From positions 20,553-84,552 of the forward strand of contig VZRZ01005317.1 of the NCBI GenBank assembly GCA_013398175.1: a stretch of DNA of 64,000 nt, in the 5' to 3' direction. Position 1 is the stretch's first letter. Every line of letters starts with the position of its first letter. Below the pieces are notes generated by a model, which saw nothing but the letters and a program-made list of their open reading frames with translations, searched no databases and had not been told where the DNA came from. The position numbers were made by a program, and so were the translations under genes. This DNA comes from Climacteris rufus. Its lineage: Eukaryota > Chordata > Aves > Passeriformes > Climacteridae. Positions 43,801 through 53,215 of this stretch are shown one piece after another.

Positions 43801-46800
43801 GCTAATACCCCTAAAAGGGCTGAAATGAGTATGATGTGATCTTTTCTGCCTGGAAGTCTTACTGAAAAATTAACGTGATCATGTTTTTGCTTTAAATCTG
43901 TTTCTTGTTTGATTTTTGTCAGCTGGCCCTTGATTTCTTGTATTGTTACTGACCCTTTGCTCAGGGCTTTGAAAACACCAGGCTCTGAGGTAAATGAGCT
44001 TTAAATAAAGCTTCCCTATGTGTGGGTTGGAGTATAACAGCTCTTCAGTAGCATCCAACAGAATTTCACACTAATTTAACAAAGGAAGAGCACAACGTCT
44101 TGTTCAGTGGTGTAATGTGGCAAAAATGTGGGTAATCCAAAATGACTGGGCTGGAATTTTGTCCCAGCACCTCAGATAAGCATTCCACTGCAGTCAGGCT
44201 GTCATGGGATTGTTGGAGATGAACAGGAATCAGGATATGGTATTTTTGTTAGGTGAAGGAGCATTTCAGCCCCAGCAGCCTTGCATATTCCTACTAGTAT
44301 GTGGGAGAAGTGACAGTTCAGCAGGGAGCATGCCAGGGTATGGATCAGTAACACTCCCAGCACCAGGAGTCACTGAGTTTTTCCATGAAAATAGTGGACT
44401 GACCTGGCCCTGCTCACTGTGACTTACAGCAAGATCATGACACAAACTTACTGCTCTGGTCTAATATCAGACATTAAAGTTTCCTTCAGCTCAGGGTTTA
44501 AGGACAGGACTTCTTAAAAGGACAAAATCCTTGTAGTTGAGGTAAAGAGACTATTTTTAAATATAGCTCTTTGGGCTGCAGGGATAAATCCTACTAAAAA
44601 TATGCATATGACTGATTTGTGCTTCTTTGTTAAAGCCATTTTTGTCCATATTTGACTGAGGCTACATATTTTTCCAGGTGTTCTGTGTTCACTTTTCTGT
44701 CTCACTTTAAAACAGTTTTATGGTCTTCAGGAAGACTAATAAATAAACGTCAATTCAACTAATAATGACTTCCAACTTTTTTTCAGTAATGCACTTCTTG
44801 CTGTGCAAAGATAGTTGAAGAATTACTTGTTACTGGAATGCAGTTGGGATCTCTGGCCAGGGATGTTAATGTCTCTAGGTGATTCCAAGCATAGGATGCT
44901 ATAATTAGGTCTTAATTCCCAGGACAGAGAACTCATCACATTGATGAGATCATAGAAAGTTGCTTTGATTTGTAGCTTCCCATGGAAGAAATAGTTCCCC
45001 TAGACTGTGCTTGATCAGAAATCTGTGAAAGCGTGTGAAAATAATTTTTCAGGTGACTCGAATTTCACTAGAGTATAGCTTTGTAAGAACTCTTCCAGCT
45101 TCCTGTAATACTCATCTTGCTCCTGGAATGACCCATTTGATGTGAACATGATGCTCCTCAAATGAATTCTGATAATCTTTAGCCTGTCCACCTTAGCTTT
45201 CCACTGATACTTTGATGCACTGGTCACTTCTGTTGATTCCTCTCTTTTGTTTTAGTTCATAAATGTGTGATGCTCTGACATGCACAGAACTATGGAAAAC
45301 AGTGCTCTAGACTGGACTGGAGCAAAACTTGTGGAAAATGTGCTGTCCTGTAATCTGGAGGATTGCACAAATGCTAATTGAGCTTCCTGACAGGCCTGGA
45401 GAGTTGACTTAATTTTTCTGTTTCTCCACCTGAAGAAAGGAGCTGTGTGTTGGACAGGAGCTTTCAGCTCCAGGCAGCTCTCACAAAATTCCTTCAGAGT
45501 TGTGCTTGACACTTAGTGTCACTAGGCTCCATACTAATTGTTCCAGTGAACCGAACAAGTTAGTGTTAGAGGTGGAAGTACAACCTGGATTTCTTCATTC
45601 CAGTCTCCTTCAAAGATATTTTTTTCTGTTGCCACTTCCTTTAAATCCTACCAGGAGACAGAGTTTCCTTTTCTTTCTCTTTTCCCTTTTTAAGTCCTAA
45701 CAAAGTGACTGTGAGGAAGCAGGCTGAGTGTTTTTGTGGGATTGCAAATTTGAATAAAGGTGATTTTCAGTCAGTAATCTTACTTATTGAAGGAGGTCTG
45801 CAGTGGTCCGTCACTCTCTGAACTGATTAAACCCCGAGACATTCTGATTTGATGTCTAGTGATGTTTTTGCTTCTGTTCACAGAGGAATATGAGGTAAAT
45901 GCTAAGAAATACTGGGATGACTTCTATAAAATCCATGAAAATGGCTTCTTCAAGGACAGGCACTGGCTGTTCACTGAATTTCCTGAGCTGGCACCTAACA
46001 GGAACTCAAGCCAAAATGGAGATTCTGTGTGTGAATTTAGTAACACAGAATCCAACAACAAAGAACTGGGAAGCTGTGAAAACGGCCATCGCTCATTGGA
46101 AACCAGAGCAGAGAGTCAGTTAAACCTGAGAAAAAGTACACCTGGCGGCTGCACAGAGGAGTTGGCTGCACAGAACAACAGTGAGCTGAGTCAGAGTGAT
46201 GGGGATTACCCAGGATCAGCTGCATCTTACCGTATATTAGAGGTAAGAGTTGTAAATCAGAATCACACATCAAAGCCTCCCTTGTGTCAGTGTGACTAGG
46301 ACATAAAATTATGTATCACTGGTGAACAGCAAAGGAGTGCATGATTGCCTTCAGTCAGTAAAATGCAAAAGTCAGAGGGCAGCTTAGAACTGAACTGAAC
46401 CTGTTGGCATTCTTTTGGTTCAGACTCTGAATTGGCAGAGCACAAAGACTGTATGAAGTTTCCAAGTTTAAAAGCCAGACTATTGCTATCAGATGTTCAA
46501 ACAAACATTTAAAAGTCATCTTTTGAAGAAGCTGATTCTTCTACTCATCTGTATAAAGCTTTCCCTTGTCACTTACCTTTTGCATGTTTGTGCTGAGTCC
46601 TGTTTGCCTTGAGAGGTGTGAAACAAGCAATGAAACCAAGAATGTAAAGATGCTCTTGGATTTGTTCTTTAGGGCCATTGTGATAACAGGGAATCCCAGG
46701 CTTTGTCTCAGAGAAGTATGTGGGAATTGTAAATATTGGATTCCTGACAGCTGGGTGTGACCTTTGCTCTGCCACCTCTAGTTGTTCACTGTAGATATTG

Positions 46801-49800
46801 CTGGATTTTTTAAATACTTTGTATTTTACGAAAGTCCTGCCCTTCAAGGGAGAGTTAGTACAAACTGTCCTTCTGATCTTTTAAGCTAATCCGATGCTTT
46901 AAGATTTCCTCAGACTTTGATGTTCTCAGTGTGCCTTTCCTGTCTCACTGGAGCACCTTCAGTAGCATCTGTCACTGCAAACCCCCTGTGGTGTTTTCTG
47001 CTCAGTCTATTTCAATTTTACTGGTTCATTAAATACTCAGAGGCAAATTCCCCAAATCCAGTTGTGTGACCCATCATCTATTCAAATGGGAACAAGTAGA
47101 AGGAGTAATTAGAGTAAAGCAAACTCAACTTCTCTGTAGCTCTGTTTCTCTGTGAAAGTTTATGTAACTTATCCATGGCCTTTGCCAGTGTTTCAGCGAC
47201 TGTTACTGGTTGTTATGCTTGGAATTTCAGCAAAAACAGCTTTCAAAAGAGTAACAATATATAGCTTGTTAGTAAGATTTCAACAAGAACTTGCTTAGTG
47301 GTTTCCTGCACATGTAGTCCTTCTCCTCAGAGCTGAACATGCTCAGACCATGCAGAGACACTTAAAAAATGGCCATGCTCAAGTTTTACTCCTGAGTTGC
47401 TCTTTGCTGCAGAGAGATGATTGGAAATTATCTGCATGGACGTGCTGAAGGAATTATTTTCACTGTGTACATATGCTCTGTTTATGCAGGTTGGCTGTGG
47501 AGCTGGGAATACAGTCTTCCCAATTTTACAAACCAACAAGTAAGTAGTGACAGAACAAGAGGAAATGGCTTCCCACTGCCAGAGGGCAGGGATAGATGGG
47601 ATATTGGGAAGGAATTCCTCCCTGTGAGGGTGATGAGGCCCTGGCACAGGGTGCCCAGAGAAGCTGTGGCTGCCCCATCCCTGGAAGTGTCCAAGGCCAG
47701 GTTGGACAGGGTGTGCCGCACCCTGGGACAGTGGAAGGTGTCCCTGCCCAGGCATGGGGTGGAGCTGGATGGGCCTTAGGGTGCCTCCCAACCCAAACCA
47801 TTCTGGGATTCTGTGAAGTAATCCTCAGTAGGTTTTTACCTGCATGAGATACCAGCCTCTGAAAAACACTTGGTAAAATGTTCCATGTGTTCCTAATTTA
47901 GACAATCTCAGAGATAGGCCAAATGCAAATGGTATCTTTGCCATCTGCAACTTGAGATTATTATGTTTTGAGCTTGGAAGCCCTTGGTTTTAGATCCAGA
48001 AGGAAAAGGAAGCAGTCAGTTCCATATGAGAATAAGGGTCATAAAAGAGCAATGGGATCCACTAGATTTTGCAGAGAAACTAAATCCTAGGATTTCTAGG
48101 CTTTGTGCATTTGAAACGCTCCCTAATCCCTTGATATAAATGATGAGTTTCTTTGCTTTATTGCAGTGACCCAGGCCTGTTTGTTTATTGCTGTGATTTT
48201 TCTACAACAGCTGTGGATCTTGTCCAGGTAATCTCAATGGTGACTTAGAAAAATGTGGGAAGTACCTGGGTCCAATTGCCCATTAACACAAATCTGGTGA
48301 CACTCTGGCTGTGCTGGCAGCTCTCTGGTTTTAGCCAGCCCTCATGCTGACCCTTGCACTGGGAAATCTGGAAAATGAGCCATCAAAGACTAGAAATGAG
48401 GGAAGTTGAAGTTCTCGAAATGACACATTGGTAGCAGATAAGTCAGCCAGATTTTCTGCCCCTGTGCTTGGCAGTACTTTTCTCAATACAGTGCTTTTTT
48501 AGCTTAGTATCTGCCAAACCTTGGAAACATTTAGGCTATTTCTTAACAGGAACTGAAGCTGGTTTTGGTTTGTTTGTGTGTTACTGTCACCACAGTTCTG
48601 GGAACATGGTCTGATGGCTTCTGCACCGGCTGCTGAGGAAGGATCCTCTTTGTGAAGGAGGGGACTGGGATTTAGTTACAGGATAAATACCACTAATATA
48701 TTTCAGGTCAAGGCAGAACTGAGAATATATGAAGTACTAAATGTAATCAGTCACTTCTGGAGATGAGAGAGGAGCAGCAGCTTTAGAAACATATACAACT
48801 TCTAAAAGCAGTCTAAATCTGATTTTTAAGGGTGTAACTTTAGGCAACCAAGATTGATTTTTGGGGTATAGGGACTATCTGTTTATAGGTGAAATGAATA
48901 TTCATATCAGTGATGCAGAGAGGTGCCCTGACTCTCTCATTTCTGTAAAGGTTTCCAGTTTAACAGTATAAATCCCTTGCTTCTTACCACTATTAGTGGA
49001 AAATCTGACTTTAAAATTGCGATAAGCCCTGAATCCAGTTTTGGGTTTTTTTTCAATGCTGATTGTCTGATTGTAACAAGACTAAAGCTCTTTGTAAATC
49101 TCCCGTGTATAAGTATTTTTTCACATTTCACCCCTGTTCCTTGCCTGACCAAGGACCATACCTGACACAGAATACCAGTGAGGCTGAAACAGGTTTCTGG
49201 ACACACCACTTGATTATGTGAAAGTTAAAATATTCCACATCCAGATAATACTGAGGTCAGGGTCTGCTACTAATGCTCTTAATTTCTCTCCTTCAAACAC
49301 AGAACAATGCAGAATATGATTCTTCTCGCTGCTTTGTGTTTGTCCATGACCTGTGCAATGACCAGTGTCCTTTCCCAATGCCAGAGAAGAGTCTTGACAT
49401 TGTTATTCTTATCTTTGTCCTCTCAGCAGTTCTCCCAGAGAAGTAAGTTTTAATAATTCCTTCTAATTGCAAAAGATAATTCTTCTACAACTGGAGTTCT
49501 TTAATAGTCTCCTATTGAGGAAAATTAAAGTTTGTTCTGTTTCTGGTCCAGTTTTTCATGAAGCCTCAGAAAATGAAATTTGCAGGTATTTGCTGTTCTG
49601 ACAAATTCTGGCAGAGGACAGGGTGATTTTGAAGGGCTAAGTGGCTGCAGGTGATCCTTGTTGGGGTCACTGTTCTGAGCCCCAGCCACACTGAGCACTC
49701 AGCACCTTTTTGGAAAGTATTCTGCTGGATTTTCAGGCTCAAAGGGTAGATTAATTTCTCACATGGGAGGTGGCAAGAAGGGAAGGTTCAGGTTCAGAAA

Positions 49801-52058
49801 ACAGGTAAGAAATGTTCTGTGGTCTTAGTGCGATAATTGTGTGATAACCTACACTAGTCTCTTTTTTTATTGTCTTTAGTTTTATTTCACAGCATTTTTC
49901 TTCAAGTTCACTTATTACTTGTTTTACAGAAACCAGTGGAAATCCTTTTGTAATCAGTAAGACAGAGCAGTTAATCCCTGCTGTGGCAGGCTGTTGTCCT
50001 TGTAGGAAAAAAAACAAAATCAGGGAATGTCGGAAATAAAGAGGCCAAATAAAATCAACCCACCTGACTCTGGGAGAGCTCAGAATGCTGCTGGCTTTGG
50101 CTAGCTCTGTATGAAGTTGAAACATGTAGAACTTTATCCCATCTTTTTGGGAGGAAATGAGCATGATTTTGCAGCGTGTTGAGCGTTCCTGGTTTATTCT
50201 TCTCTCAGGATGCAGTGCATTGTGACCAGACTGAGTCGCCTTCTGAAACCAGGCGGAATGATCTTGTTACGAGATTACGGCCGTTACGATCTCGCCCAAC
50301 TTCGCTTTAAGAAAGGTATTTCCTTTCCCCTGCGAGCTCATGCCACATCACTGGTAGGTTCTGCTTCTCTGGAGCTGTGTCTGCCCTGTTTGAGGCAGTT
50401 CATTAATCCCCTGAAGTACAGTGTGTGCTGGAGAAGGGCCTGTTGTTGAATGGCAATTGTTGATTTTTAAGTGATTACTGGTAACTGTTTAAATCCCTCT
50501 TGCCCTTAGGTCAATGTCTGTCTGATAACTTCTATGTGAGGGGTGATGGCACCAGAGTCTACTTCTTCACACAAGGTAGGAGGCCAGAAACATGGCTCTG
50601 ACCATTCGAAAACATCCCTCTGACTCTCCTTACCACTACTTCTCCCTGTGTCCTCCAGTTGACCACTAGATCTTTCCAGCCTCTTTCTTGGAGCAGAGTA
50701 TGTTAAGCAGAGTATGTTAAGTATCTCTCAATTCAGCAGTGACCTAGGTTTGTCACTTCTTGGTGCAAGCACGGCATGGTGAATTCTTTAGTGGAAAATC
50801 CTTAAAGAGGAAGACTGGTGTGTTTGCTACCCTGGGAGGGGTGGGATTGCAGGAGCTCTTCTTGTATCTTGCCTGCATATGATGGAGGGAGATGGACACC
50901 ACTTGGAGGAATTTTCCTTAGTTTTCCTGCTCTCCTGTAAGGAAATGAGAAGGGTGTGGTCCAGCATGGAGCTGAGGCAGCCCCTCCAGTTCTGCTGCTG
51001 TTTGGTTTTAGCAGTCATTTTTATTCTCACAGTTTATGACCAGTTGCATCTCCAGTCACTCCACCACAGGCCCCTCTGCATGGTCAGTTCTAGAGCACAA
51101 CTGAACTGTTCCCCACTGCACGGGTCTTGTTTGTCACAATAAAATTAATGTTTAATGTGTGTTTGGCAAATGCCTCATGATGGAAAGCACCTGATAAAGG
51201 AGCACAAGCTGGGACCTGTCTGGCTTTTCCTACAGACAAACCATGTGCTCCAGGAGCGAGCTCTGCTGCTCAGCAGGGCTCAGGCTGGCTTTGCCCACAG
51301 CCAGGGTGCTGGGGTGCTGTGAGACTTAATTGCTTGGTCAGAAATACTTGCCAGTGGTAATGTTGAAGCCTAGAGGGCTCTTAGTGCTTTGATTGGGCCC
51401 CAACAGGGTGTGGTTTTTAAGGATTTTTTTTTCCCCCAAATTAACCATAATGAATCCCATTCCCCTCCAGCCTAGGCAGCACAGATCTTACTGCCACCAT
51501 TTAAAAGCATAGGTCTGATCCTGTTCTTTGCTCTTGCAGGCTCTGAAATTCCTCTGGAGAGGGGGGGAAGGAATGGATCTGTCCCTACTTGCCAGAAGAT
51601 ACTCCTTAATCGGTTACTAGAGGCAGTGCCCATGTCTGAAACTGCTTCTATTTTCTTTTTCAAGTCTCTGTAGTTCTAGATGTACTCCAAAGAATTCTTT
51701 CCTTCTTTACTAGAAGGGAAACTTGTGAAACTGTGATGTTAAACTCCCCTAGTAAAGTAGTTAAGTCTTGTTTGATCATTTGCCTGCCAGGGTGAGGCTG
51801 TGGTTTTTCCTCTGGCCCATCTTCGGCTTAGCTTAGCTCTCACTGTGAGCAGGTATCAGTTAAAGAAAAGCTATGGCCTCCTCAGTCTCCTTCTCTCTGC
51901 TTCCAGATGAATTAGATCATCTCTTCACCACAGCGGGGCTGGAGAAAATCCAGAATCTGGTTGATCGGCGATTGCAAGTGAACCGTGGGAAACAGATGAC
52001 AATGTATAGAGTGTGGATCCAGTGCAAGTACCGCAAACCTGCCACCCCTCAGCCATGA
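40262..52058 (+). CDS. METTL2: METTL2, tRNA N(3)-cytidine methyltransferase, whole gene span, 9 coding exons, 371 residues
   Basis: SAM-dependent methyltransferase that makes m3C at position 32 of tRNA-Thr and, with DALRD3, tRNA-Arg (family knowledge from human METTL2A/B). Identifying stretches: WDNVEWSEEQ (30-39), the METTL2/6/8 signature FYKIHENGFFKDRHWLFTEF (74-93), SAM motif I VGCGAGNTVFP (181-191), the acidic residue D207 in CCDFS, D233 in VHDLC, the LSRLLKPGGMILLRDYGRYD run, and LVDRRLQVNRGK near the end. The linker at about 97-165 is poorly conserved, as in other species. Exons of 89, 92, 359, 50, 61, 140, 107, 66 and 152 bases sum to 1116 with no frame break, and all introns are GT-AG. 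Human METTL2A has 378 residues. The start is the first ATG in the CpG-rich region and gives the expected N-terminus (MAG...DPARLFQYNAW). It is transcribed in the same direction as ITGB3, 7.6 kb downstream. Confidence 0.96.
40351..41977 (+). other. METTL2: METTL2 intron 1
   Basis: The first 500 bases are the end of the CpG-rich block. From about 40980 it turns AT-rich. A 457-codon open frame on the minus strand crosses it (see findings). Confidence 0.9.
41978..42069 (+). CDS. METTL2: METTL2 coding exon 2
   Basis: Residues 30-60: DNVEWSEEQEASARSKVQEN and the QLLPQDKQ end. Acceptor ACTACAG, donor GTACTT, phase 1. Confidence 0.95.
43142..43252. repeat. 111-bp imperfect inverted repeat (foldback)
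   Basis: The core TCTCAAAGCACT (43193-43204) is followed by TTG and its exact reverse complement (43208-43219). Pairing continues outward: CACACTGCTGCAACGGCAAA on the left matches the reverse complement of the right end (CACACTGCTCCAACAGCAAA) at 18 of 20 positions. A 15-20 base bulge lies on the left arm. It could be a small foldback element or a hairpin RNA precursor. Confidence 0.85.
45015..45647 (-). pseudogene. Unidentified coding-like frame with internal stops
   Basis: One minus-strand frame of 211 codons runs from 45647 to a TGA at 45015 without any frameshift. It is broken by a cluster of four stops at about 45513-45536 and one TAA at about 45249-45251. The open parts look like protein: GDWNEEIQVVLPPLTLTCSV, then TLKEFCESCLELKAP and WRNRKIKSTLQACQEAQLAF, then YQWKAKVDRLKIIR and YYRKLEEFLQSYTLVKFESP. 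I do not recognise the family. It may be a decayed retrocopy or decayed exons of a gene on the opposite strand to METTL2. No poly-A tail or target duplication is clear. Chance cannot be excluded. Confidence 0.35.
45884..46242 (+). CDS. METTL2: METTL2 coding exon 3
   Basis: Residues 61-180. It starts with EEYEVNAKKYWDDFYKIHEN and the KDRHWLFTEF signature, runs through a polar variable linker and ends SYRILE just before SAM motif I. Acceptor TTCACAG, donor GTAAGA, phase 0. Confidence 0.96.
46243..47489 (+). other. METTL2: METTL2 intron 3
   Basis: 1.2 kb. No repeat or gene is recognised. A 92-codon minus-strand frame at 46569-46847 lacks support. Confidence 0.9.
47490..47539 (+). CDS. METTL2: METTL2 coding exon 4 (SAM motif I)
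   Basis: Short exon, residues 181-196: VGCGAGNTVFPILQTN. Donor GTAAGT, phase 2. A CR1 begins within about 8 bases of the donor. Confidence 0.96.
47545..47816 (+). repeat. CR1 LINE 3' end abutting a METTL2 splice donor
   Basis: Plus-oriented CR1: 'acaagaggaaatggcttccc', 'gggatattgggaaggaattc', 'ggtgcccagagaagctgtgg', ending 'ccattctgggattctgtg'. About 270 bases. Confidence 0.9.
48167..48227 (+). CDS. METTL2: METTL2 coding exon 5
   Basis: Residues 197-217: DPGLFVYCCDFSTTAVDLVQ. D207 is the expected ribose-binding acidic residue. Acceptor TTGCAG, donor GTAATC, phase 0. Confidence 0.95.
48228..49302 (+). other. METTL2: METTL2 intron 5
   Basis: About 1.1 kb with nothing recognised. A 90-codon minus-strand frame at 48937-49209 shows no family resemblance. 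Confidence 0.9.
49303..49442 (+). CDS. METTL2: METTL2 coding exon 6
   Basis: Residues 218-263: NNAEYDSSRCFVFVHDLCND, then PEKSLDIVILIFVLSAVLPE. Donor GTAAGT, phase 2. Confidence 0.96.
49751..49998 (-). other. Candidate minus-strand terminal exon in METTL2 intron 6 (unidentified)
   Basis: A strong minus-strand acceptor (poly-T stretch then CCTACAAG) at 49999-50000 is followed by 81 open codons and a TAA. The frame contains GINCSVLLITKGFPLVSVKQ, VISELEEKCCEIKLKTIKKE and TSVGYHTIIALRPQNISYLF. It looks protein-like but matches no family I know. No polyadenylation signal was checked beyond it, and the partner exons are unknown. Confidence 0.25.
50209..50315 (+). CDS. METTL2: METTL2 coding exon 7
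   Basis: Residues 264-299: MQCIVTRLSRLLKPGGMILL, then RDYGRYDLAQLRFKK. Acceptor TCTCAG, donor GTATTT, phase 1. Confidence 0.96.
50510..50575 (+). CDS. METTL2: METTL2 coding exon 8
   Basis: Residues 300-321: GQCLSDNFYVRGDGTRVYFF and TQ. Acceptor CCTTAG, donor GTAGGA, phase 1. Confidence 0.95.
50576..51906 (+). other. METTL2: METTL2 intron 8
   Basis: 1.3 kb. It holds a 17-base direct repeat near 50692-50722 ('gagtatgttaag' twice) and an AATAAA near 51139 that could serve a short intronic transcript. Otherwise nothing recognised. Confidence 0.9.
51907..52058 (+). CDS. METTL2: METTL2 coding exon 9 and stop
   Basis: Residues 322-371: DELDHLFTTAGLEKIQNLVD, then RRLQVNRGKQMTMYRVWIQC, ending KPATPQP and TGA. 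Acceptor CTTCCAG. Confidence 0.96.
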
Positions 52059-52226
52059 AATGCATGGGCTTTGGGCTGGAGCCTCTTCGTGTCTCCTTCT
52101 GGTGACGTGTGTGATGGAGTTCTGCACGCCAGGACCTCAGTGCCTTGTTCCGTGCCTGGCCTCACTTCAAGTGAGTTTTGCTAAGAACAAATACCCTGAG
52201 AGTAGAGCAAGCAGTATTTTAGATGT
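52059..52226 (+). other. METTL2: METTL2 proximal 3' untranslated region
   Basis: Unique sequence between the stop and a CR1. The next plus-strand AATAAA is at 54031-54036, past the CR1. The 3' end therefore either includes the repeat or uses a non-canonical signal. Confidence 0.4.
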
Positions 52227-53215
52227 CATAGAATCATAGAATATACTGAGCTGAACAGGAGCCATCAGGATCATCAAGTCCAACTCGTGGCCCTGCACAG
52301 ACACCCCAACAATCCCACCATGTGCCTGAGAGCGTTGTCCAAATGCTTCTGGAGCTCTGACAGCCTTGGGGCCATGCCCGCTCCCTGGGGAGCCTGTTCA
52401 GTACCCAACCACCCTTTGGGGGAAGAACTTTTTCCTGATATCCAGCCTAACACAGCTGACACAGTCTATCCACCTGACACAGCTCCAGCCATTTCCTTGA
52501 GTCCTGTCCCTGATCAGGAGAGTGAAGAGATCAGTTCCTGTCCCTTTGCTGTCCCTCAGAAGGATGTTGAAGATCCCAATGAGGTCTGACCTCAGTCTCC
52601 TCCAGCTGAACAGACCAAGTGTCCTCAGCCGCTCCTCATATGGCTTCCTCTCAAGGCCTTTCACCATCCTTGTGGCCCTTCTTTGGGTGCTCTCTAGTGG
52701 CTTAATGTCTTTTTTATATTGTAGTGCCCAAAACTGCTCCCAACACTCAAGGTGAGGCTGTCCCAGTGCAGAGCAGAGCAGGACAATCGCTTCCCTGGCT
52801 GGTGATGCTTTGCCTGATGCCCCCCCCAGACATCAGTGTCCCTCCTGGCTGTCGGGGCTCTGCTGACTCGTGTTCAACATGTCATGAACCAGGACTCCCA
52901 GGTCCCTTCCTGCAGCTGCTCTCCAGCCTCTCATTTCTCAGTCCATACACACATCCAGGATTGCCCCATCCCAGGTGCAGAATCCAGCCTTGCCAGAATC
53001 CAACTTGCCCTTGTTGAACTTCACACAGTTGGTAATTGCCCATCTCTGGTTTGTCAAGGTCTCTTGCAGGGCTTCTCTGCCCTTGAGAGATTTGACAGCC
53101 CCTCCCAGTGTAGTGCAGTCAGCAAACCTTCAAGTCCTGCATCCAGGTCATTAATGGAGATGTTGAACAGTACAGGGTTGAGGAAGGAGCCCTGCAAATG
53201 TCATGCTGCTGGTCT
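52227..53215 (-). repeat. CR1 LINE, ~1 kb, the longest copy in the window
   Basis: Reverse-complemented CR1 from 'catagaatcatagaatatac' through 'gaagaactttttcctgatat' and 'aaggatgttgaagatcccaa' to 'gttgaacagtacagggttga'. It lies in the same place that a METTL2 3' untranslated region would occupy, in the opposite orientation. Confidence 0.9.

Larger units (their letters stand above)
42070..45883 (+). other. METTL2: METTL2 intron 2
   Basis: 3.8 kb, the largest METTL2 intron. It contains a foldback at 43142-43252 and a minus-strand coding-like frame at 45015-45647, listed separately. Otherwise AT-rich with no repeat copy recognised. Confidence 0.9.
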
